Assembly: GCA_027943245.1 (NCBI GenBank)
Contig: JANDJZ010000135.1
Span: 1-64,000, forward strand
Source of the DNA: Acanthamoeba sp. SK_2022b
Lineage: Eukaryota; Discosea; Longamoebia; Acanthamoebidae
DNA: 64,000 bases
Reading direction: 5' to 3'
Under the pieces are notes generated by a model. The model was not told the origin of the DNA, searched no databases, and saw only the letters and a program-made list of their open reading frames with translations. Every line of letters begins with the position of its first letter. The stretch's first letter is position 1. The position numbers and the translations under genes are program-made. Positions 37,780-50,500 of this stretch are shown here, piece by piece.

Positions 37780-38229
37780 AGTACAAATAGACAAATTCTT
37801 TACTTCAACACCCCTGCCATGTACATTGCCATCCAGGCCATGCTGTCCCTCTATGCCTCCAGCCGTACCACCAGTATCATGCTAGACTCTGGTGATGGTG
37901 TCACCCACACCATGCCCATCTACGAGGGCTATGCTCTGCCCCATGCCATCCTCCATCTCGATCTTGCCAGTTGCGATCTCACTGACTACCTCATGAAGAT
38001 CCTCACCGAGCGCAGCTACTTGTTCACCACCACCGCCAAGCAGAAGGAGCTCACCACCCTGGCTCCCTCGACCATGAAGATCAAGATCATCGCTCCCCCC
38101 GAGTGCAAGTACTCCGTGTGGATTGGTGGCTCCATCCTTGCCTCACTCTCCACCTTCCAGCAGATGTGGATCTCCAAGGAGGAGTATGACGAGTCTGGTC
38201 CTTTGATTGTTCATTGTAAGTGCTTCTAA
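37780..38229 (+). pseudogene. Actin pseudogene, intronless and internally deleted
   Basis: A continuous frame matches the C-terminal two-thirds of actin: [47 protein letters not shown], then directly [39 protein letters not shown] and a stop after CKCF. About 110 residues between TTTA and KQKEL are missing in frame. The N-terminal third is absent. Normally invariant residues are changed (the CysCys in DLASCDL and the ending VHCKCF instead of VHRKCF). Absence of introns and its place among transposons suggest a retrocopy. Confidence 0.9.
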
Positions 38230-39481
38230 AGCGCTATCAGGTGTTCTACATCTATCATGAAGCTTGCATAATATGATACAACACTCTCTTGTACCTCACT
38301 CTTTTGTTCTTCCTCGTTCTTTTTGGTCATGGCAAGTGAATGGCGCAGTACAAAGGTAAATCTTCTGTTGATACAGCAAGCTCCTTGATATGCATGATCC
38401 AGTTGAATGCAGAACTGATTGATATTCAGCATGGGGATGGCAGTGAGCTGATCAAGTCCTTCAAGGAAATGGGCATTCATTTGGACAAGCTGTTGGTGCA
38501 GCCACTTTGCAAGGAGGAATGTGTGCTCAACAATGGAAAGCCTGAATACCTGGTCATCAATGGCAACCATCACCTGGATGCTGCCTGCACAGCATATCCT
38601 GGCCAACAATTTTCCTGGTTTTGTGACATTGCTGATGTATGCCCCTGCTTGTTCTTATTACCCATGGTGTTGAGTGGTGCACACAGCACAAGCTGTGCCT
38701 CCACCTTACTGCAGGAGCACCTTTTCATTGGGTAACTGTTTCACAAGAAGTTGTGCAAGGCACAGGAGCTCACAGCAAAGGCAAATCAGAACATCACCTC
38801 ACCATTGGCCATCTCCATGCTGCTGAAAAACAAGTTGGCCAACCAGAACTTACCTGATGACTTAACTTTTTTGTGTCTGCTTTTCCATTGTGCATGTGTA
38901 TACAGTAGGAACTCACCATTATATCATTCAGGAGCTGATAGTTCAGAGCTCACAACCCATCTCAACCCCAAAACCATTAGCACTGAATTGAAGAGCTCAG
39001 TTCATCACCAAAACTCTTCACTCAAATGCCCAGAGGTCCATCCCTGAAGTTGAGGGTGAAGAGGGTCCCCTTTCTGATGCTTGAACTTGGGCGTGGGCGT
39101 ACTGTCTGGTTGAGCAGGCGCATGTCAACAATTTCAGATGTGACTTGCTGTTCTTCAGTACAACTCCACTGAACTTCAGGGATGGACTGCCGCCTCGTCC
39201 TCCTCGCCTCTCCATCTTACGTCTTCTATCGGCAACGGTACAGCTCCGGTAGCGCAGGTCTCCTTTATTGTTGGTTTTCTACTTTCATATCTTTTTCCGT
39301 GGTCACGAAAATACCCAAAAGAAATTGGCGAGATCATGTCTTGAACTGGCTGGCCAGCAATGAAAAAGAATCAAGTTTATCAACAAGCCTGGCTTGGGTA
39401 CTTCCCGTTGGCCTATGTGTCATTGGTGCCTTGGTGCGAGACTGGCGCATCTTGGCTACCAATGGCTGGCCTTGTGCTGTG
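38230..39481 (+). other. Hypothetical frame in accessory DNA
   Basis: A frame from about 38340 to 38630 reads SSLICMIQLNAELIDIQHGD, then GIHLDKLLVQPLC and GKPEYLVINGNHHLDAACTA. The last motif recalls ParB/sulfiredoxin-fold proteins (V-NGNHR-xA) but with HH for HR. A possible continuation lies at 38755-38870 (SPLAISMLLKNKLANQNLPDD). I cannot define a complete gene. The rest up to the PPR stop shows nothing recognisable. Confidence 0.25.
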
Positions 39482-41341
39482 TCATTGGTGTCTTGGTGAG
39501 ACGGCTGGGGCAGAGAAAAAGCTTGATCGAAGGGCGGTGAAGCAGTGGGTGTCGGGCACCACGCCCAGCTGGGCCATCTCGGCAAAGTAGCGCTTAGCAT
39601 CGTCAGGCCGCCCTGCACTGCCCAGCGCGGCGATGATGGCGCTGAAGCAGTGGGCGCTGGGCACCACGCCCAGCTGGGCCATCTGGGCAAAGTAGCGCTC
39701 GGCATCGTCGACACGCCTGGCGGTGCCCAGTGCAGCGATGAGGGCGCTGAAGCAGTGGGTGTTGGGCACCACACCCAGCTGGGCCATCTGGGCAAAGTGG
39801 CGCTCGGCATCGTCGACACGCCTGGCGGTGCCCAGTGCAGCGATGAGGGCGCTGAAGCAGTGGGTGTTGGGCACCACACCCAGCTGGGCCATCTGGGCAA
39901 AGTAGCGCTCGGCATCGTCAGGCCGACCTGCACTGCCCAGCGCGGCGATGAGGGCGCTGAAGCAGTGGGTGTTGGGCACCACGCCCAGCTGGGCCATCTG
40001 GGCAAAGTAGCGCTCGGCATCGTCGACACGCCTGGCGGTGCCCAGTGCAGCGATGAGGGCGCTGAAGCAGTGGGTGTTGGGCACCACACCCAGCTGGGCC
40101 ATCTGGGCAAAGTAGCGCTCGGCATCGTCAGGCCGCCCTGCACTGCCCAGCGCGGCAATGATGGCGCTGAAGCAGTGGGCGCTGGGCACCACGCCCAGCT
40201 GGGCCATCTGGGCAAAGTAGCGCTCGGCATCGTCGACACGCCTGGCGGTGCCCAGTGCAGCGATGAGGGCGCTGAAGCAGTGGGTGTTGGGCACCACACC
40301 CAGCTGGGCCATCTGGGCAAAGTAGCGCTTAGCATCGTCAGGCCGCCCTGCACTGCCCAGCGCGGCGATGATGGCGCTGAAGCAGTGGGCGCTGGGCACC
40401 ACGCCCAGCTGGGCCATCTGGGCAAAGTAGCGCTCGGCATCGTCGATCCGACCTGTAGAACCCAGCGCAGCTATAACGGCGCTGAAGCAGTAGACATCGG
40501 GCGTGAGTCCTCTGCGCTCGATCTCAGCGAAGTAGTGGAGCGCTTTGTCCGGTTGGCGAGCCTTGCCCAGCACTGCGATCAGGGCACTAAACACGCCTGG
40601 TGCGTTGGGTGTCTGTGAGCCACCGCCACCGCCACCACCAGGACGTCAAGGTTGAGCTGGTGCTCAGAGCAGATGAAGGGATGCAGGAGGCGAAATCTTA
40701 CGTGGCCAGCAAGCATCAGCTCGACCAGCTCAACGGCCGTCTCCCACTGGCGCGTGCGACCCAACAGAGGCATCACGGCGCTCACGGCCCACGGGTGAAG
40801 TTGGTGTGTGCGCTTGAGCGTGGCCACCAGCGAGTCCACCTCGGCAATCGAGCCTGGTGAGCGTGCGCGTGCGCGTGCGCGTGCACGGTCATCTCGTGTG
40901 CCTAGAGCACGGCATGGGAGCAAATAAGCGCAGGAGGGGGGGCTGGGAAGCGGAACCGGACTGCTTGATGCGCTGGGCCATCTGCTGCACCTGGCGCACT
41001 GAAGGCTTTTCCTCGGCGCTTTTCGCTGCTGCCGTCGTGGTGGCGGCGTCTGGCCGGTTGTTTGCTTGCCGAGTGGGAGAGGACCTGTTTCGGTGTTTCG
41101 GTTGAGCTGCTGGTGGTGCCGATGGCGGGGGTCTAGCCGCGCGGTTGGCAGGCGGCGCGTGGGGAGCGGTCGTGGTCGCTGTGGCAAAAGGGGCGCTGAA
41201 GGGCTGGCGCACCCCTGTGTTGTTGGCCCGGTGGGAGCCGGTACCAATGAAAGGATTATTTTGACGTCGTGAGCGAAGAAGAAACGTATGCTGCAGCATC
41301 CCTATCTGCCGCAGCGATGCGGGCAGCACTATCCGCCTCAT
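39482..41341 (-). CDS. Pentatricopeptide-repeat protein, probably mitochondrial
   Basis: Three minus-strand exons, 40957-41341, 40702-40853 and 39482-40612, encode 555 residues. The start (41341) gives an Arg-rich, acid-free N-terminus (MRRIVLPASLRQIGMLQ), as expected for a mitochondrial presequence. After a Pro/Ala/Thr-rich linker come degenerate PPR motifs in exons 1-2 (WAVSAVMPLLGRTRQWETAVELVELMLAG). Exon 3 then has about ten 35-residue PPR units of the form CFSALIAALGxAxRxDDAER,YFAQMAQLGVVPxxH. Nine units are nearly identical in DNA (105 bp period). PPR proteins bind organellar RNA one base per repeat. The specificity residues here are Ser at position 5 in every unit, with Asn, Ser or Asp at position 35. 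The last unit is followed by a short non-PPR tail. Confidence 0.88.
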
Positions 41342-41454
41342 GTTTGTCCTCTTGGAGTGCTCCAACGAACAAAACTTTACGATGAGATAGACGAAGAAAA
41401 TCTCAAGGAAATTGTGCATGCGTGCGTGTGCGTGCGTGTGTGCGTGCATGCGTG

Positions 41455-42190
41455 GACAGGTGGTGGTTAGGTGGTGGTTAGGTGGAGTGGTGCGTTGTGG
41501 TGGTGGTGTGGTATGGTGTGGTGTTGTGGCGTAGTGTTGTGGTGTGGTGGTGTTGTGGTAATATAGTGGTGTTGTAATGGTGTTGTGCAGTTGTATCATG
41601 GTGATGATGTTGTGCTGTTGTGGTGGTGTTGTGATCTGTGTGGTGATGTGGTGTTCTGGTATTGATGTGATGATGTAATCTCATTGTGGTGTTGTGGGTC
41701 GTGTGGTGTTGTGGTGATGTGGTGGTGATGGTGATGTTGTGGTGTTGTGGTGATGTTGTGGTGATGTTGTGGTGATGTTGTGGTGATGGTATTGTGGTGA
41801 TGTTGTTGTTGGTGTCTTGCTGTGGTGCTGTGGTGATGGTGTGTTGTACTGCTGTTGTGTGATGCGGTGGGATGTTATGGTGATGTTGTGGTGGTGTTGT
41901 GGTGATGTTTTAGTGGTGTTGTGGTGATGTTTTGGTGATGGTGTGGTGTTGTGGTGATGTTTTGGTGATGGTGTGGTGTTGTGGTGATGTTGTGGTGGTG
42001 GTATGGTGGTAGTGTAGTGGTTGTGTGGTTGTGATTTTGGTTGTGGTGTGGTGGTGGTGTGGTGATGTGGTGGTTGTGTGATGATGGTGTGATGTTGTGG
42101 TGATTTGATAATGTTATGGTGTTGTGGAGATGTGGTGTTGTGGCAATGTTGTAGTGATGTTGTTGGTGTTGTGGTGTTGAGTTATTGTTG
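41455..42190 (+). repeat. Degenerate TGG/TGTTGTGGTGA satellite
   Basis: About 735 bp almost without C on the plus strand, built from imperfect units such as GGTGTTGTGGTGATGTTGTGG. It resembles the material at 62226-64000. No coding function. Confidence 0.9.
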
Positions 42191-42959
42191 TGGCTTGGCT
42201 TATGCCTTCAGCAGGCAGGTGTGCTCACCCCATTCCTGGAAGAGGGAAGCTAGGCTCAAGAGGTCGAAGGTGGGCCCATGGTCGATGGGTTGTCTTGTAC
42301 TTTCCCACAAGGGCTCGTTGTAGTTGCTTGACAAGTGGGTTTTGTGTGGGGTGTAGCACCAGGGTTTAGTTGAGTGCTGTGGTGGCAGCCATGACTGCAA
42401 GGTTCTGGTGGCCTCCTCAATGAAGTTGGCAATGGTGGCCACTGCAGAGGAGGAATCTGGAGGGAGACTGATGCCTTCCCACCAGCAGTGGTTGGTTGCA
42501 GAACCTGATGATGGAGCTGCAGTAGCACAACCAAGTTGATGACCATCACTAATGCCATGTTGAGCATGGAGAGTGGCGCCTCTGGACCAGCCTTCTGTGG
42601 CGCCACAGATCCTGAAGGCTGCTCAGCACCACCTCAGGTTGTGGAGAGGCCCCAGGAGTGCGGCTTGCCATTCAAATGAAGATGTGTTGTTGGGAATTTT
42701 GATTGGTGGCTGTCCAGACAGGTGTAGCAGGTCCCGAAACCACTGCTTGGCTGTCCAGACTGGCACAACAATAGTGGTGTGTGCTCTATGTTGCTGGATG
42801 AGGCGCAAGACTTTCAGGATGAGGGCCCCAGCTTGTGTGCTGACCAATGTTGTGGAAGAGGTTGTGGCATGCCAGGAGGACTGCCTGGGCCAGGGCTACA
42901 CACTGGCCAGCCACTGCTGCCACCCACTGAACTAGCACCATTGTCTGTGACTGTGCAAG
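42191..42959. other. Accessory DNA, possible retroelement fragment
   Basis: A minus frame at 42847-42623 reads TIVVPVWTAKQWFRDLLHL and PPIKIPN, which recalls the region after RNase H in DIRS-like retroelements. Too short to be sure. Confidence 0.25.
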
Positions 42960-43950
42960 GTGTCTGGAGGAACTGGAGTGGTAGTCCTTGGTTTTCAGCT
43001 GCACCCTTCCATCATCACCATGAGTGAAGCAGAAGATATGTGGGCGTGAGGTGCCCTTCACACTTTGGATATAAGGGTCCAGCCAGGTCTTGAATGACCA
43101 ACATTCAAGCAGGAAAAGGGACTCTGGCTTATGAATATCGTTGGAGTACCAAGTGTTGAGCCCTTGCACAAAGTCATCCACAGTAAACACATGAGGATTG
43201 TACTTCATGCCCACCACGAATGGGGAGGATGGGGAAGACTTGGTTTTGCACCAGCCAGTGACAGTAAGCCAGCATTTTCTTGTTCTTGTTCACACAACTG
43301 CCATTATCAAGCTGCAGGTGTAAGGTTGTAGGCTGGATTCCTGCTGCTGGGCTTGCAAGGTGGCAAGTAAGGTGGTGGTGCAGCAAGGAGAGGGGCAAAG
43401 TCTGGGCCACAGCCAAACTGACCATGACGTAAGTAAAGACGGTCTGTTTAAGCCATTGACATTCTTTAAGCTCTTTCACACAGAGTTTCCCAAGTTCTGT
43501 GTCCTGGGCCTCTGCATCCTATGTGCATCAACAAACGATTGACTGATTGATTAATCAGCACATGACAACAGCACAGAGGGCCAAGCTGAAGAAGCAAAAG
43601 TTTGAGCATTTGCGCCTTTTTGAAAAGGAGCGCAAGATGTAACACCTTCATCAGCAGGAAGCAAGCACTGATCCCAGTGGTGTCTTCTCTGTGATTATGG
43701 ATGGTTCAAGTGATGTGATACTTCCCATGCTGGTGCCTCCCCCATCTTCCTGGAAGGACCTGCACCTCTTCAAGCTGGGCATTCATGGTTTCATCAACCA
43801 TGACCTCAAGACAATTGTTTCAGTAGCCCTGCTGTATCATTGCTGCTCTGCAATAGAGATTGTAGAGGTGATCCTTGGTTACAAATTTTTGGGTTCGTTA
43901 AAAAGTGACCTTGTTACTTTTTTAAGAAGCTTTGAGCAAGGGACCTAAAC
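42960..43950. mobile_element. GHTHEDIDQ-family repeat fragments, two orientations
   Basis: Minus strand 43479-42960 carries LHLQLDNGSCVNKNKKMLAYCHWLV and KYNPHVFTVDDFVQGLN, the latter nearly identical to 24626-24910. Plus strand 43550-43900 carries RAKLKKQKFEHLRLFEKERKM, a stop, then GVFSVIMDGSSDVILPMLVP and LGIHGFINHDLK. These look like N- and C-terminal parts of one transposon-linked protein placed head to head. A 60 bp piece (43445-43510, TTCTTTAAGCTCTTTCACACAGAG) recurs at 61710-61775. Confidence 0.45.
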
Positions 43951-45059
43951 AGCAAGACCCTTGGTGCTCTACAAAATATGTGCACAGTATGTTGCTTCCA
44001 GCTCTATATGTCATCTTTATAGGGCGTGTGAACAAGTCCTACACTTTCAACATTGAGTGAGAGCTTGGTCAGTATATTGTCAAGATCCTGAAACTGCAGG
44101 CCTATGAGAAAAACAGCGCCATCAAGAAGTGGCGCCCCTCTTGGACACTCTATTTCCTCAAGTCATTCAACCAAGTATGCCCCATCAACACTTGTATACT
44201 CAGTGTCTAACTCGTGTGAGGGAACAGGTTACCAGTTCTATAAATACCTTCTGCAGGCCTACACAACTCCAGCTTCTTCCCAACAGCGCAGTGTACTTGA
44301 CTACAGGCCTCTTTGGAACCCTGATGCTGTCCTGCTTTGAGCTTAATTCATCCACACATCTGCGCTCAAGCCAGCTGAACCTTGTGCAAACTCATCAACA
44401 ACACCATCAATAGCCTTCTCTTTTTTGGCAATGTGACTGACATGGCTAAATGGGTTGGTGCTTTAGAGGCAATTTGATTAGCCAGCAGACCACTCCTCCA
44501 TGATCCTAAATTCATAGCCTTCTTTGTTTTTATTCCAATTCAACCATTTTGCAACATGTTCAACTTTGTCCCTTCTGCTGCAAGCATATCAACAATTAAA
44601 GCTTCAGTTCCCCTTTATCTGTGCTTTTGCCCAAACAAGATAACTAAAAATTCCTATCAACCCATTTGCCTTATATTTCCTCCTACAGAATAAAAATTAG
44701 ATATTTTTAGCTACATCATATCATGTATTCTTGACTGGTACTTTACCTAAAATATGTACATCTATGGGCTGGGGTGGAAGAACTGATATTCATTGCATGT
44801 ACATTTGGAGATGTCACTTTTTCATCATCATCATAGAACCGCCTCTACTATCAAATGAGAGGTCCAGGCATTTTAAAATTGATTTTGTATGGATAAAATT
44901 GCGTTTAGGTCATCATATGCATATTGAAGTAGCAATTAGAAGAAATTTCGCTCAGTTTGCAAATCTTTACCAATGAGCTATATCTTGCCTGTAACATGTA
45001 CAAAACAGGCGCATTAACATGAAATCACTCAGACCTGGGGTCAAGCAGCAATCCTCGCC
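43951..45059. other. Low-GC DNA, nothing recognised
   Basis: AT-richer than the gene blocks. Short frames only; 44050-44180 (QYIVKILKLQAYEKNSAIKKW) may continue the neighbouring repeat family. Confidence 0.35.
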
Positions 45060-45765
45060 TACGTGGTTCTACACAACCTCATGTTCAAACAATGGATGGC
45101 AAAACAGCATTCCTTCATGCCACCATCAATGACAAGATTGATATCCAACAACCAGAGCGGTTTGTCAACCCTGAACACCCAGACTGGGTCCACAAGCTCC
45201 AGAAGAGCCTCAACAGACTCAAGCAGGCCACTCTCTCTGGTTCCTCTTAATCAACACCCATCTATGCAAAAGTGGCTTCACCAGGGATCTCTGCGTCTAT
45301 GTTGGCACCATCAATGGAAGGCTGGCAATGATCTCAGTCTATGTCAACAACTGCTTCATCATTGGTCATGATGATGATATTGCTGCCATCAAGCTCATGC
45401 TCTCCAGCAAGTTCACCATGAAGGACCTCTGGGCTGCCACACAATCCTTGGGATTGAAATCAACTACAACCACACAAAGGGGGTGATGCAGCTCCAACAG
45501 CATGGACAAAATGACAACCTCCTCCTCACATTTAACATGAGCAAGTGTAACCCCACCAAGGCGGCCCAATGGGCCTACCCCAATTTGGGCAGGGGTCCCC
45601 TCTGGGGATGGGTGGTGATTGATGATGAGGCTGGGGAAAAGGTTGCATATGAAGAGGGCTTGTTTGGTTACCTCCGAGGTGGCATTGTACTCAGCCTCTG
45701 TGGACAAGAGAGCCAGTGGTCTGTGCCTTGGAGCTCCACATTCCACTCCAACTTGCTGCTTTGAA
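45060..45765. mobile_element. Ty1/Copia remnant, rearranged head to head
   Basis: Plus strand 45090-45240 reads MDGKTAFLHATINDKIDIQQPERF and HKLQKSLNRLKQA, a Copia reverse-transcriptase segment; the frame then shifts and stops. Minus strand 45746-45640 reads PLALLSTEAEYNATSEVTKQALF, the Copia RNase H signature (SSTEAEYxAxSE). The two belong to one polyprotein but face opposite ways, so the element has been inverted internally or two fragments have joined. Confidence 0.75.
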
Positions 45766-46299
45766 AGGCTGGCTTACTTCTCAAACTGGGCTTAGTCCTG
45801 CCTCATCCAGTTCATGAACCTGATTTTTGACTACTCCCACCTACGCAAGCAGTGTAGAGTGAAGGTTCTGGAACAAATTATGAACATAGCAATATGAAAG
45901 CTGCCCAATTTAAAGGAGATGCTGTGGTATGATACAGGCCTCAACGTTCGTTATGGTTTGTTGAAGATCGACGTCGGTTCAACTTGCTATTTCGTCTCTT
46001 CGTTCATATCTGACGGGCTACTTCATCCTTCGTTCTCCCTTGTTTGCGACATTTGCTCACCACTGGGCCCACGAGGTCCACTCACTCACGAGGACCGTAC
46101 TACTACAAACCCGTTAACCTCTCGCATCTCCTGTACATACACCACAGAAACTGGTGTGCGTTAATTACGGTCTTTATGGCTGATACAAACACTGCCATCA
46201 CTTCCCACATTCTCTTACAACATCCGTGTCTGCGAACGTCAGACGTATGAACAAAAATGGGTGAGCCTTCCTTTGGCCCTCTCTCTCTCTCTCTTCCAC
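45766..46299. other. Intergenic, 3' flank of RasGAP-VPS9 gene
   Basis: No gene recognised. A short CT run lies at 46279-46294. Confidence 0.35.
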
Positions 46300-47178
46300 C
46301 TACTGCTCTTGCAGGGAGGACACTGTCTTGACGAGCCCCACCAGCTCCTTGTACTCGCTCAATAGCTGCGACACGTCTGTTGCGATTGAAGGGAGTGAGT
46401 TTCATCCATAAAGTGCTGCTGTCAAGCTGTGGACGGGTCTGTAGCTGTACCAGCATCACTGATCTCCGAGCTTTCCAGATCCACAAAGCGTGACGAACGG
46501 ATGGTTCTCTGCATCCATCAACATCTCGTCAACATTGCTTTGTTGTTCAAAAATTAAAAATTAAATTAAATTAAAAATCACAAATAAGGCACGAAGGTAC
46601 CAGAGTGTTGCGGAGGGTGGTCCGAGGCGACGTCTCGGTGGGGTCCAGCCGCCCCTGCAGGATATGGTGGTGATGGTGGCCGCCCGACGATGGCGATGCG
46701 TAGGCGCCGTGGCCGGCGACGGGAAGCGAGGACGCCGGGGGCGAGTTGACGGGCGAGTTCGAGTTGACCGGCGACAGCTGCGCGTAGGTGTGTCGCTCGC
46801 GCGGCGACGACAGGGGCGACGAGAGCGAGTTGCCCCGGCGGCGCTTGAGCGCGATGCTGGTGCTCAGCGGGCCCTCGGCCACCGGCATCACCGACGCCAG
46901 CGACTGCAGGCCGGCGATGGGAATCGAGAGCGGCGAGTTGAAGATCATCGACGGCGTGCGGATGCGCGACTTGACCTTGTTGCCGCCGCGCTCGGCCCGG
47001 AGCTCCCACTTCTCGCCGCTGCCGCCGTTGGCCCCCACTTCGGGCGGGGCGTGGCCCGACCGCCGCAGCGGCGAGCCGGCGGAGGCGGGCCTCTCCACCG
47101 GCGCGTCGATGTTGACGTTGCGCAGATGGTTCACCGCCGAACAGAACTGCATGAACCAGAAACCTGTCGTTGGTAGCC

Positions 47179-47249
<71 letters not shown>

Positions 47250-47459
47250 CGCGCGCATAAGGTCAGCCACTGAGCCAGCGTGTGGGAGTGAGATCAGGAT
47301 ACCAGGCTCGGAGTTGAGTTCTTCGGGCGAAGAGAAGTTTTCGATGTAGGCCGTGTTGGAGAGCAGGCGCGGGGGGTTGGTCTGCACGATCACGTAGACC
47401 AGCAGCTTGAAGTAGATGTCGTCGCTCTTGCGCGATGACAGCTTCAGCAGGTCTGCATG

Positions 47460-47501
<42 letters not shown>

Positions 47502-50500
47502 ACGGCCACGCAGTCAGCAGCCACGAAGCCCACGCGTGTCTAACCCGTCGGGAGAGAGGGAGGGACGCCGTACTGGAGACGATCTGGCAGCAGCGCCATA
47601 TGCATTCGAGCTTGTCATGAGGCGAATAGTAATTGTTGATCTTCTTCAACTCTAAGAGCACACGCACACACATGAAGGTGAGTCGTTGTAGTGGCCAAGC
47701 GGGGGCACGCGTGGGACTGACCTTTGCGAGCGAGGTGGAAGGGCAGCTGCTGGAAGGAGGGCGAGAGGCCGAAGACGGAGTGGTCGAGGCTGAGGCCCTG
47801 CAGCGACCCGATGTGCTTCTCGAACACCTGGTCTCGCTCCTCGTCGAACGGCGCGTTGGGCGAGAACGCGCTGCGTTTCACCAAACCCAATTCAATAATT
47901 TGGTTTTTTTCCAATTAAATTATCAAGAAATTGAAATAAACAAAAATAATAAATATATGGGGAAAAGGTTGGTGGGGCACCTGGGGAAGGCGAGGCGCAT
48001 GAGGTAGCGCTCTGAATCGATGCACGCAAAATCGACTTCCTGCACCGAGGCGTTGTGCCACAGCGAGTGGTTGTGGATGACCTCTCGCAGCCGCTGATCG
48101 TTGCGCACACAACCAACACAACACGTCCGAGACATCAGTGAGGGCTCGCGAGGGTTAACGAAAAGGGAGAAAGGCGTCGAGGATGGAGGGGGGGAGGGGC
48201 ATATATACGCCGAGGAAGCTGGCGATGAGCTCGCGCTTCTGGTCGACGCTCTCGAACGACTTGAACTGGTCGACGAAGCGCTCCACCTGCCGCGTGTAGG
48301 TGTCGCGGAACTTGCGCAGTCGGGCCGAGTTCAGGTACTCGATGTACAGGTCCTCCTCCCTGCACGCAGTTGGGGGGGGGGTCGACAATGAGTCACAAAG
48401 AGCGATCGGGGGGGGGGGTTGTTGGGAGGTATACCTCTCGAGTTGGCCGATGACGTGCTTGAGGTTGGTGGCGCTGATGAGGAGGCGTCGCTTCTCCTTG
48501 GGCAGCTCCGTGCGATAGCCCTCCCGCACCCGGTGATCCTGTGTGTGCGCGCGCGCGTGAACATTCCAGGCATTCCTCCCCAATGAGGAAGGCGTGTGGC
48601 CGTACAGCTTCGATGGCCTGGAGCACGGGCGTGAAGTCATTCTGCTTGAGGGTCACCGGGAGCGAGGAGAGGCAGCGGATCGTCTCCTCGAGCAGCATCT
48701 CCACCACCGGGTAGTCCATCTGCTCGATCATCTGCACTCCACCACACACAAATTCCAAGGATTATTCCAAGCACGCTACGTTCCATCGAAACATTTGGAA
48801 TGTAAGGAATGATGTGGGGGGGGGCACGCGCACCTCGTACTCGGCCGACAGGATGTCGATGATGGGGCGGTCTCGGTAGCCGGTCATGCCGCGCATGTGG
48901 CACATGGACCGGAGCAGCTTGCGGCTGGCCTGGCGCAGCTGGCGTCGCTCGTCCTTGGCCCGTCTCTCGTCCTCGGTGAGCGGCTTGTCCTTGGCCTTGG
49001 CCTTGTGGCGCTCGCTCCGTCGCTTGCTGCCTCCCTTCTGCTCGCCCCCCCCCCCCAAACGACGTGAGCAATGCGTGGAGTGCAAGGAATGAAGAGCGTT
49101 GGAATGTCTACCCGCTTGGTTCGAGGGCTGGAGCCGCTGTGGCCGCCGTCGTCGTCGTCCGAGGAGTCCTCGCTCTCGTCCTCGAAGAACCCGAACTGCT
49201 TGGGGTCCTGGAGCAGGCGCATCGTGCGAGCAAAGTCGCGCGCGGCGGCGTTGTGGATGGTGAGGATGAAGTAGTTGTCGTCCTTCTTGGCCAGCTTCTC
49301 CGGCACGGGCCCCAGATCGCTGAGCAGAGCCTTCATCTTGCCCTCCGCGTCGATCGCCTCCAACTGCGCACCGTCCCCCCCCCCATCATTGATTAGAGAC
49401 AAAGAGAGAAAGCGGAAGACGAAGATGAAGATGGAGGCTGGTGAGCTGGCGTGCCTTGTCACTGGGAAGGTCCTTGATGAGCGTGTGGAGATCGATGAGC
49501 TCGTTGTGCGAAATGACCACCACACGCTGGCAGCCGTAGTACAGGCCCTCCGCCCACTGTTTACAACAACGAACCAATTGCGATTCAGCCAACTCCAAAC
49601 GCGTCATAACAACAACAACCAACAACAACCAACAGCCAACAGCCAACAGCCAACAGCCAACAGCCAACAGCCAACAGCCAACAGCCAACAGCCAACAGCC
49701 AACAGCCAACAGCCAACAGCCAACAACCAACAACCATACCATGAGCGAGTGATCGGGCTCGGGCACGGCCACTACGGCCTCGAAGTAGGCGCCCATGTCC
49801 ACCGACTGCGATGGCGAAAGAGCGAGAGACTCGGCTCAGTCACACCACACCTGAATGGATGAGGGGCCGGGCGGGAGCACCTGGAAGAGTCTCTGAATGG
49901 GCGACTCGCCCTCGGTGATGGCGCTACCAAAGGAGGTGCCCCTGGCCAAACTCAACACGGCCTTGGCCACCTATGTGGGCGGATCGGGGGAGTGGCCGCT
50001 CATGGTGAGCAAGAGAGCACTGCGGGAAGCGCGGGAGGAGCCTAGGGAGGATGCCTGGGCGAGATTGTGTCGGCCGCGCTTGTCGATGCTCGATTCGGAG
50101 CAGATGCCCCACGGCTCCGGCGACGAGATAGGCGGATTGAAGTACCGCAGGAACAGGAAATCGCTCTAGTAGGCCGCGCATGTCAACGCACAATGAGGTT
50201 GTGCCGCGTCGGTGTGGGCAAAGAGAGGTGGGAGTTGAAGCCACATACCAGCAGCATCTGCACCTGCTCGGGCGGCACGGGCGGTTTTCGCTGGTGCGCC
50301 ATTCTAATATAATTTTTTAAAAAAATTATAAATTAAAAAGGTTAAAAAAGGGGTCACATATCAATAAAAAATATAATATTATTAAAATAGAAACCAGGGT
50401 GATCGTGGTACCTGAGTAGGATCTTGGCCATCCAACGAATTTCGTAGGGCATGGCGGGGAGTTTGTGAAAGATGGACTCGATGAACACGCGGCACACCTC

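Noticed and set aside
39545..40618. 357-residue plus-strand ORF with MGVGHHAQLGHLG-like repeats, and a second minus-strand frame reading PSATLPRWPSW
   Set aside because: Both are shadows of the PPR repeats: the 105-bp period is a multiple of three, so other frames also stay open. Only the 39482-40612 frame has PPR motifs and joins upstream exons.
46664..47273. Plus-strand ORFs of 160-170 residues
   Set aside because: Antisense to the large Ser/Pro-rich exon of the RasGAP-VPS9 gene.
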